DNA of 14,648 nt from Thermoplasmatota archaeon (GTDB lineage: Archaea > Thermoplasmatota > Thermoplasmata > Thermoplasmatales > GCA-001856825). Location: NCBI GenBank assembly GCA_023379555.1, contig JAMCQR010000062.1, positions 1 to 14,648 on the forward strand, read 5' to 3'. How positions within the stretch are numbered: the stretch's first letter is position 1; every line of letters begins with the position of its first letter. The notes under the pieces are model-generated. The model saw only the letters and a list, made by a program, of their open reading frames with translations. It had not been told where the DNA came from and searched no databases. Of this stretch, positions 1-7,213 are shown piece after piece. The translations under genes were made by a program, and so were the position numbers.

Positions 1-2
1 TA

Positions 3-137
3 GATATGGAAGTAGGTTACATCACTGGAAAATACCGGTGTGCCGACTGTGGTTATGTTGGAAGTGTCATTTTTGAGTTTGATGACAAGAATTACCAGAG
101 ATTCTTGAAACAGCTCAAGGAAGACCCGAGTAGATGA
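3..137 (+). CDS. C-terminal end of a zinc-ribbon protein (partial, 5' end outside window)
   Basis: The frame is open from the left edge and stops with TGA at 135-137, giving 44 visible codons. It contains one C-x2-C knuckle (YRCADCGYVG) followed by a beta-strand-like stretch and a short charged tail. An ATG at position 6 could in principle start a 43-residue protein. However, a zinc ribbon normally needs two cysteine pairs and only one is present, so the first pair probably lies upstream and the gene is cut by the window edge. Such C-terminal ribbons occur in many small archaeal proteins, so no function can be assigned from this piece. The next gene is on the other strand more than 500 bases away. 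Confidence 0.6.
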   Translation, partial: DMEVGYITGKYRCADCGYVGSVIFEFDDKNYQRFLKQLKEDPSR

Positions 138-669
138 CAGATTGCATGCACTTTAGAATACCCTCTCGTTGCTCCCTTTCTCAATATCCAGAATCATAGA
201 GCTTGGAATGATATCGTTTTAACATATGCGAGCGGGAATTCCCCTTTCACGAGATAGATGATGAAAGCGAGTGAAAAGTTTATTGGTTCTCCCAACATAT
301 TGCAATGTCCGCTGGCAGACAGAAGTGAAACGGGTCGGATAGCATATTGCTTCATGCATACCTGCATCCGTAAAGTCAGATGGCTTAGCATGAAGGACAG
401 AATACCTTCGGGCCGAGGGGGGAATTCAAGCCCATGGAGATTCTCGCCAGCAACCCTTGAAGTGGGAAGCTCCCTGCGAAAGCTGGGAGAGGAGGTCACT
501 TGCGCCCTCTTCCATCATGGATCATGGTTGTAAAGATGATTTAGGCTAAACCTGTCCTTTGACACGCGTTTGGTACAAGATTTGGTGAGCATCAAGCACG
601 GAAAATACATCTAGATTCAGAGTCAATAATTATCAGGCTTGAGTAAAGAAGTCAGACATATCCAAACCG
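138..669. other. Intergenic region of about 530 bases without a convincing gene
   Basis: It separates the zinc-ribbon gene (plus) from the 3' end of the sugar operon (minus). Apart from the transposon-end-like module near 400-499, it holds a GGGAATTCCC palindrome around 233-242 and a duplicated ATCATGG around 515-528. The longest reading frames here (258-533 plus, 194-499 minus) run through the hairpin on opposite strands. They have no recognisable domain or promoter, so I do not call them genes. No clear terminator for the sugar operon is seen at 600-669. Confidence 0.6.
400..499 (+). mobile_element. Orphan right end of an IS200/IS605-type (TnpB/IS1341) element with omega-RNA-like hairpin
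   Basis: The stretch has the look of the 3' end of tnpB-carrying elements. A G-rich segment at 412-422 is followed by a spacer and then by a compact hairpin at 470-489: stem CTCCC, a T.T mismatch, two more pairs and a GAAA tetraloop. Right after it comes GGAGGTCAC, ending near 499. Read through in frame, the end encodes a peptide of the VGSS...GEEVT type often seen over such ends. In active elements this region is the scaffold of the TnpB guide RNA, with the guide lying just outside the end (here from about 500). No TnpB or TnpA reading frame, and no DDE/RuvC or C-x2-C motifs, are visible between 138 and 400, so this is a solo end or relic. The resemblance is recalled from family knowledge and not aligned; the left boundary is approximate. 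Confidence 0.5.
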
Positions 670-1605
670 CTACAATTCAGGAAATGTTCTCGAACGAGTC
701 ACCGAAAATTTCAGAATTTCTCCCGGCTCGTACTTTTTGATACTCTTTAGTATGAGGCCTGTCCCATCTTCCATGGTCCCGTGAAGGAAGAAGATGTCTC
801 CCACTGTCTCGAAAGTGTCAACCGTGACACTATAAACTCCTTCCCCTATCGAAGTCCATTCTGGTCGGAACCCAAGATTTCCTATGAAGTTCATGGGAAA
901 GTCGCCCACGAAATCACCTATCCAGGGTGTGCCTGGATATTCGTACAATTCCTTGTATGAGGCAACCTGCTCAAACCTTCCTTTGTGAAGTATCCCCACT
1001 CTGTCTCCGAGGGCTTCCGCCTCCTTCTGATCATGAGTCACGAAGAGGAACGTCTCGTTCAAATCTTCTTGTAACTTCTTGAGTTCACTCCTGGCACTAT
1101 ACCTGACCCTCGCATCGAGATTGCTTAGCGGCTCATCCATGAGAAAAAGGGTTGGACTTCTGACCATTGCCCTGGCCAGAGCGACTCTCTGTTGCTGACC
1201 CCCACTGATCTGCATGACCTTCTTCTTCAGTATGTCCTCTATGTTGAGCTTAGATGCTACGCTTCGTACGCTGGAGTCAATGTTTCTCCTTCTGTGCATC
1301 TTCAGAGGAAAAGCGATATTCTGGTAGACGTTCAAGTTTGGATATAGAGCATAATTCTGGAACACCATCGCCATGTTTCTCTTGTTCGGGGGGAGTCTGG
1401 TCACGTCCTTTCCATCTATCAGAATCTTTCCATCGTCTGGTTGTTCTATTCCTACTATGAGCTTGAGGAGAGTAGATTTACCGGTGCCAGATGGTCCGAG
1501 CACAACGAAAAATTCTCCCGTTTCAACGGCAAGTGACATGTCTCTAATCACTTCTGTCTTTCCATAGCTCTTGGTAACATTGATCAATTCAAGTTTTGAA
1601 GTCAT
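670..1605 (-). CDS. ABC transporter ATP-binding protein, MalK/UgpC-like (carbohydrate uptake)
   Basis: This 311-residue protein is the ATPase that would power the two permeases of the same operon from the cytosolic face. All nucleotide-binding motifs are present: Walker A GPSGTGKST (37-45), Q-loop Gln83, signature SGGQQQR (134-140), Walker B LFLMDEP (153-159), D-loop around Asp164 and switch His191. The remaining ~100 residues form a short C-terminal TOBE-like domain. MalK proteins are usually 350-370 residues, so this regulatory domain is reduced. The ATG start is supported by GAGGTGAT six bases upstream. It overlaps the 3' end of the hydrolase gene by 17 bases, implying coupled translation as the last gene of the operon. 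The ATPase assignment is very secure; the substrate is not. Confidence 0.93.
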   Translation of the reverse strand: MTSKLELINVTKSYGKTEVIRDMSLAVETGEFFVVLGPSGTGKSTLLKLIVGIEQPDDGKILIDGKDVTRLPPNKRNMAMVFQNYALYPNLNVYQNIAFPLKMHRRRNIDSSVRSVASKLNIEDILKKKVMQISGGQQQRVALARAMVRSPTLFLMDEPLSNLDARVRYSARSELKKLQEDLNETFLFVTHDQKEAEALGDRVGILHKGRFEQVASYKELYEYPGTPWIGDFVGDFPMNFIGNLGFRPEWTSIGEGVYSVTVDTFETVGDIFFLHGTMEDGTGLILKSIKKYEPGEILKFSVTRSRTFPEL

Positions 1606-2857
1606 TCCTAATCACCTCACTTATTTCAGGTTTGTATCCAGATGCGGCACGATCTAACAGAAAATTGATGACGGCTCCAGTAGACCAAGCTTGGGGATAG
1701 CATGGACTTATTATCATCTTATTCTCCGATATCAGCATGCCTTCCTTGTCTACTCCGAAGTACTCCGGCATTTTTCCCATTTTATCGTATGCCTCCAAGA
1801 GTCTTTCTCTGATTTCATTGGATTCTCTCCCGTAACCTCTCATCCTTAGTCCGTAGAAAATTATCCAGTTATCTTGCGGCCAAATTGCACCCCTCTGATA
1901 GGCCCTAGGATCGAATCTCTTGTCGTGAGTTGAGAGTGTTCTGATTCCATAATCGGTCAGCATATCGGACTCAAACAACCTATCGACCACTTCCCTCTCT
2001 CTTTCTCTGGAGAGTATCCCAGAGAATATGAGGTGCCCCGGATCGCTGGTAACTGCGGTTTCGGGCATGCCTAAACCGTCGACCGCCAGTGCATAGAACG
2101 CCTCATCTTCGGTCCAGAAATTGATTTCAAGTTGTTGGGGGATCCTTCTCTTCAACTCCATTATGGAATCCCTGAGGTTCCTAGTATCGTCATCGCTTTT
2201 GCTCAACAGGTCCGCCCCAGCTTGCAGGGAAGCGTACAGGTAACCTTGGGCTCCAACGGTAGCCACCGGATACTTTAATTCATCCAGAATATCTCCAATT
2301 CCATCTCTCCACGATTGGCTCCGAAGTCCGTGAGCGGCATCGTCTTTTTCGTACACCAACAATTTCCTATTTCTAGAATTCTGCACGATAAATTCCAGAG
2401 CCTTCTCTACTGTCCTCCTTATCTCATCCGACAGCGATTCTGGGACTCTTGTATTGAGCATAGAGACTAGAATGACAAACAGAGGCGTACTATCCACCGA
2501 GAAGTAATTTGGTCCCCTCGGTAGCCACGATATTTCCTTCCTTCTTGCCCAATAGTCTGAATCAGATTCGTGGTACTCGTGCGGTATCTTTCCGGGGTAC
2601 TCCCCAGTAGAATTATCCGTCATTCTCCCCTGAAGTTTAGCAAGCTCATGGACGGAGGATAGTGCAATATCAACTTTCCAGTCAATTAGTTCCCAGCCTG
2701 TTATCAAAGAATCTCTTCCGAACAGTGCTTTGAACTTTGGAAGTCCTGCATAGAGGTAGCCCTTTGGCGATGATAATAAATTAATCTCTTCCGTCAATCT
2801 TTCCAGACTTCTCTCGAAAAAGGGGTCATATTTCACTTTATCAATTCTCTTGTCCAC
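1589..2857 (-). CDS. Glycoside hydrolase, glycogen-debranching/alpha-glucosidase type (COG3408-like, (alpha/alpha)6 barrel)
   Basis: The 422-residue protein resembles the catalytic C-terminal part of amylo-alpha-1,6-glucosidase/GDB1-type enzymes. FGRDSLIT lies at 46-53, GKIPHEYH at 89-96 and YFSVDSTPLF at 118-127. Further on come RGAIWPQDNW, where acidic residues of such barrels cluster, and a PQAWSTGA motif near the C-terminus. It has no signal peptide or N-terminal sugar-binding domain, so it should act in the cytosol. It starts with GTG at 2857. GGGGTGA, which overlaps the stop of the preceding permease gene, is its ribosome binding site, and only 6 bases separate the genes. Being embedded between permease and ATPase genes, it probably hydrolyses the imported oligosaccharide. 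The exact linkage (alpha-1,6, alpha-1,4 or another glucoside) cannot be read from sequence; a GH15- or GH63-like activity is the alternative. Confidence 0.8.
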   Translation of the reverse strand: MDKRIDKVKYDPFFERSLERLTEEINLLSSPKGYLYAGLPKFKALFGRDSLITGWELIDWKVDIALSSVHELAKLQGRMTDNSTGEYPGKIPHEYHESDSDYWARRKEISWLPRGPNYFSVDSTPLFVILVSMLNTRVPESLSDEIRRTVEKALEFIVQNSRNRKLLVYEKDDAAHGLRSQSWRDGIGDILDELKYPVATVGAQGYLYASLQAGADLLSKSDDDTRNLRDSIMELKRRIPQQLEINFWTEDEAFYALAVDGLGMPETAVTSDPGHLIFSGILSREREREVVDRLFESDMLTDYGIRTLSTHDKRFDPRAYQRGAIWPQDNWIIFYGLRMRGYGRESNEIRERLLEAYDKMGKMPEYFGVDKEGMLISENKMIISPCYPQAWSTGAVINFLLDRAASGYKPEISEVIRNDFKT

Positions 2858-2863
2858 TATGTT

Positions 2864-3703
2864 TCACCCCGTGATTCCCGAAGTCAGATAACCAGCTCTT
2901 ATGAATTTGGAGAGAATTATTGTAAGCACAATGACAGGAATTGTGACCAGGAGAGAAAAGGAGGCCGCTGTAAGCACATTTCCCCTGGCAGATGCGTCGA
3001 GGTATATCAGTATCGGAAGAGTTGGGTGCACGGGTGAAAGAATTATGGCAAATGTGAATTCGTCCCACGACATGAGCCAAGAAAGCAAAAAAGCGGAAAC
3101 AATTCCAGGCACTGCAAGGGGAAAAATCACTTGGTATAGCGCACGAATGAATGAAGCTCCGTCCACCCTCGCCTGCTGCTCGAGCTGTTTTGGAACGGCA
3201 TCCAGCGTACCAGAAAGTATGAATATCGTCAGTGGAAGGACTAACAGTTCCTGTGCAAGTGCGAGCCCCAGGGATGAATCATAGAGACCTAATCGGAGAA
3301 ACGTTTCGCTTATTGGTATCGCAATCGTGATTGATGGTATCATCGTTGAGAAGAATAGGACCCCTATGATGAGACTGCTAATCTTAAAGGGAAGTTTGCT
3401 GAGTCCGAAAGCTGCGTGGTATCCCAGCAGTATCGCAATTACAGCAACTATGAACGCAGTTTCGAGACTCTTGAGAAATGCGCTCTCCAGCAGGGTTCCT
3501 GTTCCCCTAAACGCGTTTATGAAGTTGGAGAGAGTAAACTTCGTAGGGAGAAGCGCAGGATAATAAGCGGCGACGGTCTGGTTTGGAGCACCAAGAGCGA
3601 TGATGATCAACACGTACAAGGGGAGAAGTACAAAGAATGAGAAGAATGCCGCTCCCGCATAAATGTAGTATCTTGTCCAGTGGCCCTCAAATTCATTTCC
3701 CAT
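2864..3703 (-). CDS. ABC sugar transporter permease, MalG-like
   Basis: This is a membrane permease of the binding-protein-dependent transport superfamily with about six transmembrane segments. It carries the cytoplasmic EAA loop (EQQARVDGAS, about 175-184), ending in a conserved G-x-P-like stretch, which docks on the ATPase. I chose the ATG at 3703 (279 residues, MGNEFEGH...). The purine-rich GGGAGAGG sits about 8 bases upstream of it, and it follows the stop of the preceding gene by one base. The upstream ATG at 3721 (six residues longer, 17-base overlap) has no ribosome binding site. MalG-type permeases carry 6 helices, consistent with this length. It forms the translocation pore with the neighbouring MalF-like protein. 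Confidence 0.88.
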   Translation of the reverse strand: MGNEFEGHWTRYYIYAGAAFFSFFVLLPLYVLIIIALGAPNQTVAAYYPALLPTKFTLSNFINAFRGTGTLLESAFLKSLETAFIVAVIAILLGYHAAFGLSKLPFKISSLIIGVLFFSTMIPSITIAIPISETFLRLGLYDSSLGLALAQELLVLPLTIFILSGTLDAVPKQLEQQARVDGASFIRALYQVIFPLAVPGIVSAFLLSWLMSWDEFTFAIILSPVHPTLPILIYLDASARGNVLTAASFSLLVTIPVIVLTIILSKFIRAGYLTSGITG

Positions 3704-3704
3704 A

Positions 3705-4562
3705 TCAATACCCTCTCCCATACTTGCCTCTGTAAGTCATTATAATTGCAGCAAAGATAAGAACGAAGGCAAGAAGAATTGTGCCCCCCGCATAAGCCGG
3801 ATGGGCGTTTATTGTGTCGTAAAGGGCATACGTCATAGTGGTCAAAAGCTGATAAGGATATAGGAGCAATGCCATGGCGAATATGTTGAATTCGCTTACT
3901 CCCCTTATCATTAGGGCTATTGCGATAAATCCTTTAAGATTTGGGAGAGTTATCCTGAAGAACCTCTGAAAGGTCCCAGCACCATCAACCATGGCCTGGT
4001 TGTACAAGTTGGGCGAGATCGATGTCATTCCTGCCAAAAGGATTAGGGTGACTATTGGAGTGTTTTTCCAGGAGTCTGCGAGGATCAGGACGAACAGTGA
4101 AGTAATGTAAGATCCCGTCCAGTTTACTGGATGCATACCTATGACCCTCAGGAATGAATTTGCGTACCCTCCATATGTCGAAAAAATATTGTGAAAGATG
4201 ACCCCCGTAACAATCGTTGCCACACCGAATGGTATCAGGAACAAAGCAGAAAATGCGGCCCTTCCTTTGAAAGGTTTGGACAGCAGGCTTGCCAGTATCA
4301 GCGCAAACGCAAACTGAAGTGCGAGGGCAGAAGCAGTGACTACGAAAGTGTTGTATATCGGGCTTTTTCCAAAGATGGAATTAACGAAATCATAATTGTA
4401 TAGAGTTAAGCCACCATGAAGCGTGTGAAAGCTCTGATATACGGCGTCTACAGCAGGATAAAAAGCAAGGTACAAGACGTAGATAACCGCAGGTAATATC
4501 ATCAGGTAAGCGGTCCAAGAGTCTCTCCACTTAGTCAAGAGAAAACCAAAAAATAAAAACAA
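3705..4562 (-). CDS. ABC sugar transporter permease, MalF-like
   Basis: The 285-residue permease has about six hydrophobic segments starting at residues 18-35. The EAA motif (QAMVDGAGTF, about 189-198) is followed by the FFRITLPNL segment expected for the ATPase-coupling loop. It is shorter than enteric MalF, which has an extra N-terminal region and large P2 loop, and is typical of archaeal carbohydrate permeases. The start is uncertain. The frame opens with TTG at 4562 inside a very T-rich stretch and no Shine-Dalgarno is visible there. A TTG eight codons later or the ATG at codon 21 are alternatives, the latter cutting into the first helix. It lies 5 bases after the binding-protein gene, second in the operon. 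Confidence 0.87.
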   Translation of the reverse strand: MFLFFGFLLTKWRDSWTAYLMILPAVIYVLYLAFYPAVDAVYQSFHTLHGGLTLYNYDFVNSIFGKSPIYNTFVVTASALALQFAFALILASLLSKPFKGRAAFSALFLIPFGVATIVTGVIFHNIFSTYGGYANSFLRVIGMHPVNWTGSYITSLFVLILADSWKNTPIVTLILLAGMTSISPNLYNQAMVDGAGTFQRFFRITLPNLKGFIAIALMIRGVSEFNIFAMALLLYPYQLLTTMTYALYDTINAHPAYAGGTILLAFVLIFAAIIMTYRGKYGRGY

Positions 4563-4567
4563 AAAAG
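4541..4567 (-). terminator. T-rich tract between binding-protein and permease genes (possible partial terminator)
   Basis: On the minus strand the stop codon of the binding-protein gene is followed at once by runs of T (six, five and six T in about 20 bases, roughly 4566-4548). Archaeal RNA polymerase terminates at such U-tracts without a hairpin. The tract also covers the start of the next permease, which remains in the same unit. It may therefore let only part of the polymerases through and give excess binding protein. This role is inferred. Confidence 0.4.
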
Positions 4568-5974
4568 TTAAACGGAGATTGGCGCGTAGTTGCTGTCGCT
4601 TTGATACGCAGTCGCATTAGTGCTTCCGTAATTTGACTGGATGTAGTTGTACATTGCGGTGTGTGCATTCGAGAGCAGAGTTGGCAAGTCGCTATATCCT
4701 GACGTCTTCTGTACAAAGACGGGGTTGAAAACTTCGTTACACAAAATTACCTGCCATTCCGTGATCCAGGGAGTAGGATTTCTCAGAAATACACCTGAAG
4801 CGATTGCACTTCCAAGGGCCTTATCTACTATTGAATACTTGGCAGGAAGATTCTGATATGCTAGGCTGTTTATTGCAACCCAGGAAAGGTTCAGAAGTGT
4901 CTCTTTCTGAGCCTGTGCCCCCAGAAGGAAATGCATAAAGGTTTCCAGACTTGCCACGTGCGTTGCTCCCTTTGGAATAAAGAGGACGTCTCCTCCCATT
5001 AGATGATTTCCGTTTACTGGTCCTGCCGGACCGGGATAAACGCCGAGCGAAGAATTTGTCATGTTGTATGGTGAAGTGGTCAGTGTGTTATAGATATAGG
5101 GCCATTGGTAATCTAGAATTGAGTAATTCCCAACTGCTAGTCCCTTGTAAGAACCCCAGTATCCTCCAGAGAATGCTGGAACGAAGTAGCTGCTCAGATT
5201 GTAAAGGTATTGCATCGCGTGCAGGTCTCCGGTGTCATTGAGGTAAAGTGGATTTCCACCCCACTGGACCATCAGCTGGTAGAGTTCAGTTGCAGTGCTT
5301 GACCCGGTATGTCCTCCATTGGTCGATGCTCCCTGTATCATTATCGTATTTTGTCCGGTTTTGTTCTTTATCATTGCTGCATCTTGCAGCAGTTGTGCGT
5401 CCGTCGTTGGAGGGGTAGATATACCTGCGTTCGAAAGGGCGGTCTTGTTGTAAAATACCATCGGCACGTTTCCCCTAAATGGCGCGAAATATATTCCACC
5501 AAAGACTTGCTTTTCGTAGCTAATGAGGTTAGATGCTGCCGGAATCACGCTCGAGGGCAAAATGGCCGGTGTCATGTTGTTTAAATTCATCAATACGTTT
5601 CCAGACGAACTATAAATTAATTGTCCGATCTCCAGATTATCCTGTCCTGCTACAATACTTCCGACTTTGCCAGATTTTTCAAGCGCAAGAATGTCTTTGG
5701 ACACTGCTCCACTTCCCACATTCACCAAGGTAACGTGGATTCCAGGGTATTCAGACTCGAACTGTGGTATGAGTGTGTTGTTTACGAACGTTTGCTCCGA
5801 ACTCGCTAGACTTGCATAGAACTGAATGTTGACGGCACTTGGTTGGGAGGTTGTGCTATGGAATGGAAAATATCCCGCTGAAAAAGCTAGAATGGCGACG
5901 ACGATTATTGAAACGACCCAAGGCCATGTTCTCTTGGATACATTACCTTCCGTTGGCTGTTTATTTTCCGTCAT
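4568..5974 (-). CDS. Extracellular solute-binding protein of the sugar ABC transporter (family 1, membrane-anchored)
   Basis: This 468-residue protein is the substrate-capturing subunit. Residues 1-16 are hydrophilic, then a hydrophobic anchor (17-36) is followed by a Ser/Thr-containing linker. The mature domain opens with a VNIQFYASL strand and an EQTFVNNTLIPQFESEYPGI segment, as in MalE/UgpB-type binding proteins. There is no lipobox cysteine, so the uncleaved or type-IV-pilin-like N-terminal helix probably anchors it to the outer face of the membrane. At least ten N-x-S/T sequons (for example NNT, NKT, NDT, NYS, NMT) suggest heavy N-glycosylation, as expected for an acidophile's surface protein. 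It is the first gene of the operon; GGAG lies four bases before the ATG and a TATA box about 26 bases upstream. The sugar it binds is unknown. Confidence 0.88.
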   Translation of the reverse strand: MTENKQPTEGNVSKRTWPWVVSIIVVAILAFSAGYFPFHSTTSQPSAVNIQFYASLASSEQTFVNNTLIPQFESEYPGIHVTLVNVGSGAVSKDILALEKSGKVGSIVAGQDNLEIGQLIYSSSGNVLMNLNNMTPAILPSSVIPAASNLISYEKQVFGGIYFAPFRGNVPMVFYNKTALSNAGISTPPTTDAQLLQDAAMIKNKTGQNTIMIQGASTNGGHTGSSTATELYQLMVQWGGNPLYLNDTGDLHAMQYLYNLSSYFVPAFSGGYWGSYKGLAVGNYSILDYQWPYIYNTLTTSPYNMTNSSLGVYPGPAGPVNGNHLMGGDVLFIPKGATHVASLETFMHFLLGAQAQKETLLNLSWVAINSLAYQNLPAKYSIVDKALGSAIASGVFLRNPTPWITEWQVILCNEVFNPVFVQKTSGYSDLPTLLSNAHTAMYNYIQSNYGSTNATAYQSDSNYAPISV

Positions 5975-5983
5975 AGTTCTCCA

Positions 5984-6003
5984 TTTAAATCATATTATTT
6001 AAA
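5984..6003 (-). promoter_or_regulatory. TATA promoter of the sugar operon with an inverted repeat (candidate operator)
   Basis: Read on the minus strand, TTTAAATAATA (6003-5993) lies 25-30 bases before the ATG at 5974, the expected spot for a TATA box driving a nearly leaderless mRNA. The plus-strand sequence TTTAAAT (5984-5990), six-base spacer, ATTTAAA (5997-6003) is a perfect 7-bp inverted repeat covering the TATA box and the initiation region. A dimeric repressor such as a TrmB-type sugar regulator could bind here, but no regulator gene is in the window and AT-rich palindromes arise easily by chance. Confidence 0.5.
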
Positions 6004-6161
6004 CTTAGTTGCCTTCTTGGGCGTTGAGAGAGATTATCGGATTACATGTGACAACTGTGCATGTATTATTTCCTCTATACTGCTTATCTTGAATGTTCTG
6101 AACGCATTTCTGAGATGGCAATAGGTGGTAATGCAATTCTTCCTTTGTTCTAAAACGTTAA

Positions 6162-6359
6162 CCACTCTCTCCGTTTTCACAGTATCGTGATGGGGTCAGT
6201 ACAAACCTTGTATTCAACTCCAGATATGGCGGCTTTACCCTACCTGCGGTTCTCTACGTCGTCGGAATATTCTTCTCCCTATTCAGCTTCATAGCAGCGA
6301 TCCTCATGTATACCAGAACCGGGAGAGCTATTACCAAACTGAAAGGTGGACTGCAGTGA
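6162..6359 (+). pseudogene. C-terminal remnant of a multi-spanning membrane transporter
   Basis: An open frame of 65 codons ends with TGA at 6357-6359. Its last part is convincingly protein-like: RYGGFTLPAVLYVV runs into a long hydrophobic helix and then a basic tail (TRTGRAITKLKGG), the usual end of a polytopic transporter such as an MFS or amino-acid permease. It has no plausible start codon (stop at 6159-6161, no ATG, GTG or TTG in frame before the helix). Just upstream, another frame (SEMAIGGNAILPLF, to about 6150) also looks membrane-like, as if a frameshift and stop separated them. I read this as the decayed 3' end of a gene; the family cannot be fixed. Confidence 0.45.
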
Positions 6360-6394
6360 CTGCGCCTGAATCCTCTCCTACCATTCCCTCTTCC

Positions 6395-6419
6395 CTCGGT
6401 GGGAGGCCCCACCCTCGAG
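6395..6419. repeat. Strong GC-rich hairpin
   Basis: GGTGGG (6398-6403), a four-base loop and CCCACC (6408-6413) form a perfect 6-bp stem, and CTC (6395-6397) and GAG (6417-6419) can extend it around a bulge. It sits 36 bases after the transporter remnant (plus) and directly after a possible remnant on the minus strand. It may be a terminator-like or transposon-end relic, but no U-tract follows on either strand. Confidence 0.4.
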
Positions 6420-6593
6420 TCAGTCACCTTTATTCCATAACAACGTAGCAATGTACTGCATCGCTACCAGGACGCCCATTGCCCATGTCTATGCCGAAAT
6501 ATTATGAAGAGGATTCCAGAACACGGTCTTTGCACACAAAAAATAATCCAAATAGTATTCTATTTGATACAAAGAATATCGGTAGAACCATTC
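6420..6593 (-). pseudogene. Possible membrane-protein remnant interrupted by an in-frame TAG
   Basis: On the minus strand the frame from 6593 down to the TGA at 6422-6420 is open for 58 codons except for one TAG. The translation on both sides looks protein-like (KTVFWNPLHNISA before the TAG; WAMGVLVAMQYIATLLWNKG after it, a helix and a basic tail). There is no clear start: a TGA precedes the frame. It lies just downstream of the membrane-protein gene ending at 6626. It could be chance in AT-rich DNA, so this call is weak; family unknown. Confidence 0.22.
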
Positions 6594-6625
6594 TCAAAAC
6601 AAATCCAACGTTCAACGTGATTGTG

Positions 6626-7213
6626 CTATGCGAAAGCAAGATTAGCCATTACGAATATCAGCGCAATCTGGAGGATGCCTTGCACTCCCGAGAGTTTGAA
6701 GTTAAGCATCATTAGCCTAGATATCTTCAAAAAGTCCGGAGTCTGTCTCCCCAATTCCAATAGCACCCGGACACTGTTTGGAAGAAAAATACCAAGTCCC
6801 TGAATGAGGAGAATGATTACGATTATTCCAGCAGCTATTATCAGGGGCGAGTGGATATTGAAAAGCCCCTCTCTGCTTGCCAGTAAGTATCCCGCTGTTA
6901 TCGCAACCGAGGATATCGAAGGAATGAATAACATGGTAAACGGAGTTAACTTTCTTGCAACCTCAGCCCTCACCGTTGTGCTTGAGGATCGCAAGACGTA
7001 ACTCAGCGCAAACCCCATGAAGAGATCTATGCCGGTCCAGGTTGCACCTGTCATGACATGAACGTAGTCTAACAGCATTAGATTGCCGGAGATCAGTGCT
7101 GCTGCCAGACCAATCAGTGGCACAATGAATGCGATGACACCCCTGGCAGTTATCCACTTCACAGTTCCAGGTTTGGTCGCGGATAGACTTGATGTCTCAT
7201 TAACCGACGTCAT
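6626..7213 (-). CDS. Integral membrane protein of unknown function (DUF2269/CopD-like appearance)
   Basis: The 195-residue protein has four to five hydrophobic helices after a 20-residue polar N-terminus. The segment DYVHVMTGATWTGIDLFMGF resembles the first helices of small helical-bundle membrane proteins of the DUF2269/CopD kind, where a His in such a helix can bind heme or metal. The similarity is only by eye. The ATG at 7213 is the sole good start, with an A/T box (ACAATATTTTTC, 7253-7242) about 30 bases upstream, giving a short leader. It diverges from the threonine-synthase-family gene across 224 bases and has no operon partner. Function is not assigned. Confidence 0.75.
   Translation of the reverse strand: MTSVNETSSLSATKPGTVKWITARGVIAFIVPLIGLAAALISGNLMLLDYVHVMTGATWTGIDLFMGFALSYVLRSSSTTVRAEVARKLTPFTMLFIPSISSVAITAGYLLASREGLFNIHSPLIIAAGIIVIILLIQGLGIFLPNSVRVLLELGRQTPDFLKISRLMMLNFKLSGVQGILQIALIFVMANLAFA

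Noticed and set aside
194..533. Overlapping frames on both strands (258-533 plus, 194-499 minus)
   Set aside because: Both run through the transposon-end hairpin, show no domain, and lack promoter or ribosome binding site. The plus frame's VGSS...GEEVT tail reflects the conserved RNA/DNA end, not an independent protein.
1589..1605. Recurrent 17-base gene overlaps (here, at 14382-14398, and at 3705-3721 if the longer permease start is used)
   Set aside because: The third case disappears with the better-supported start at 3703. Two equal overlaps are easily explained by similar placement of the ribosome binding site before the upstream stop.
6420..6593. TAG read through as pyrrolysine in the minus-strand frame
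   Set aside because: There is no sign of pyrrolysine genes or a methylamine pathway here, and the frame lacks a start. A decayed or chance frame is simpler.
6479..6715. 78-codon plus-strand frame
   Set aside because: It runs antisense into the 3' end of the membrane-protein gene (6626-7213) and has a low-complexity polar translation, no recognised motif and no promoter.
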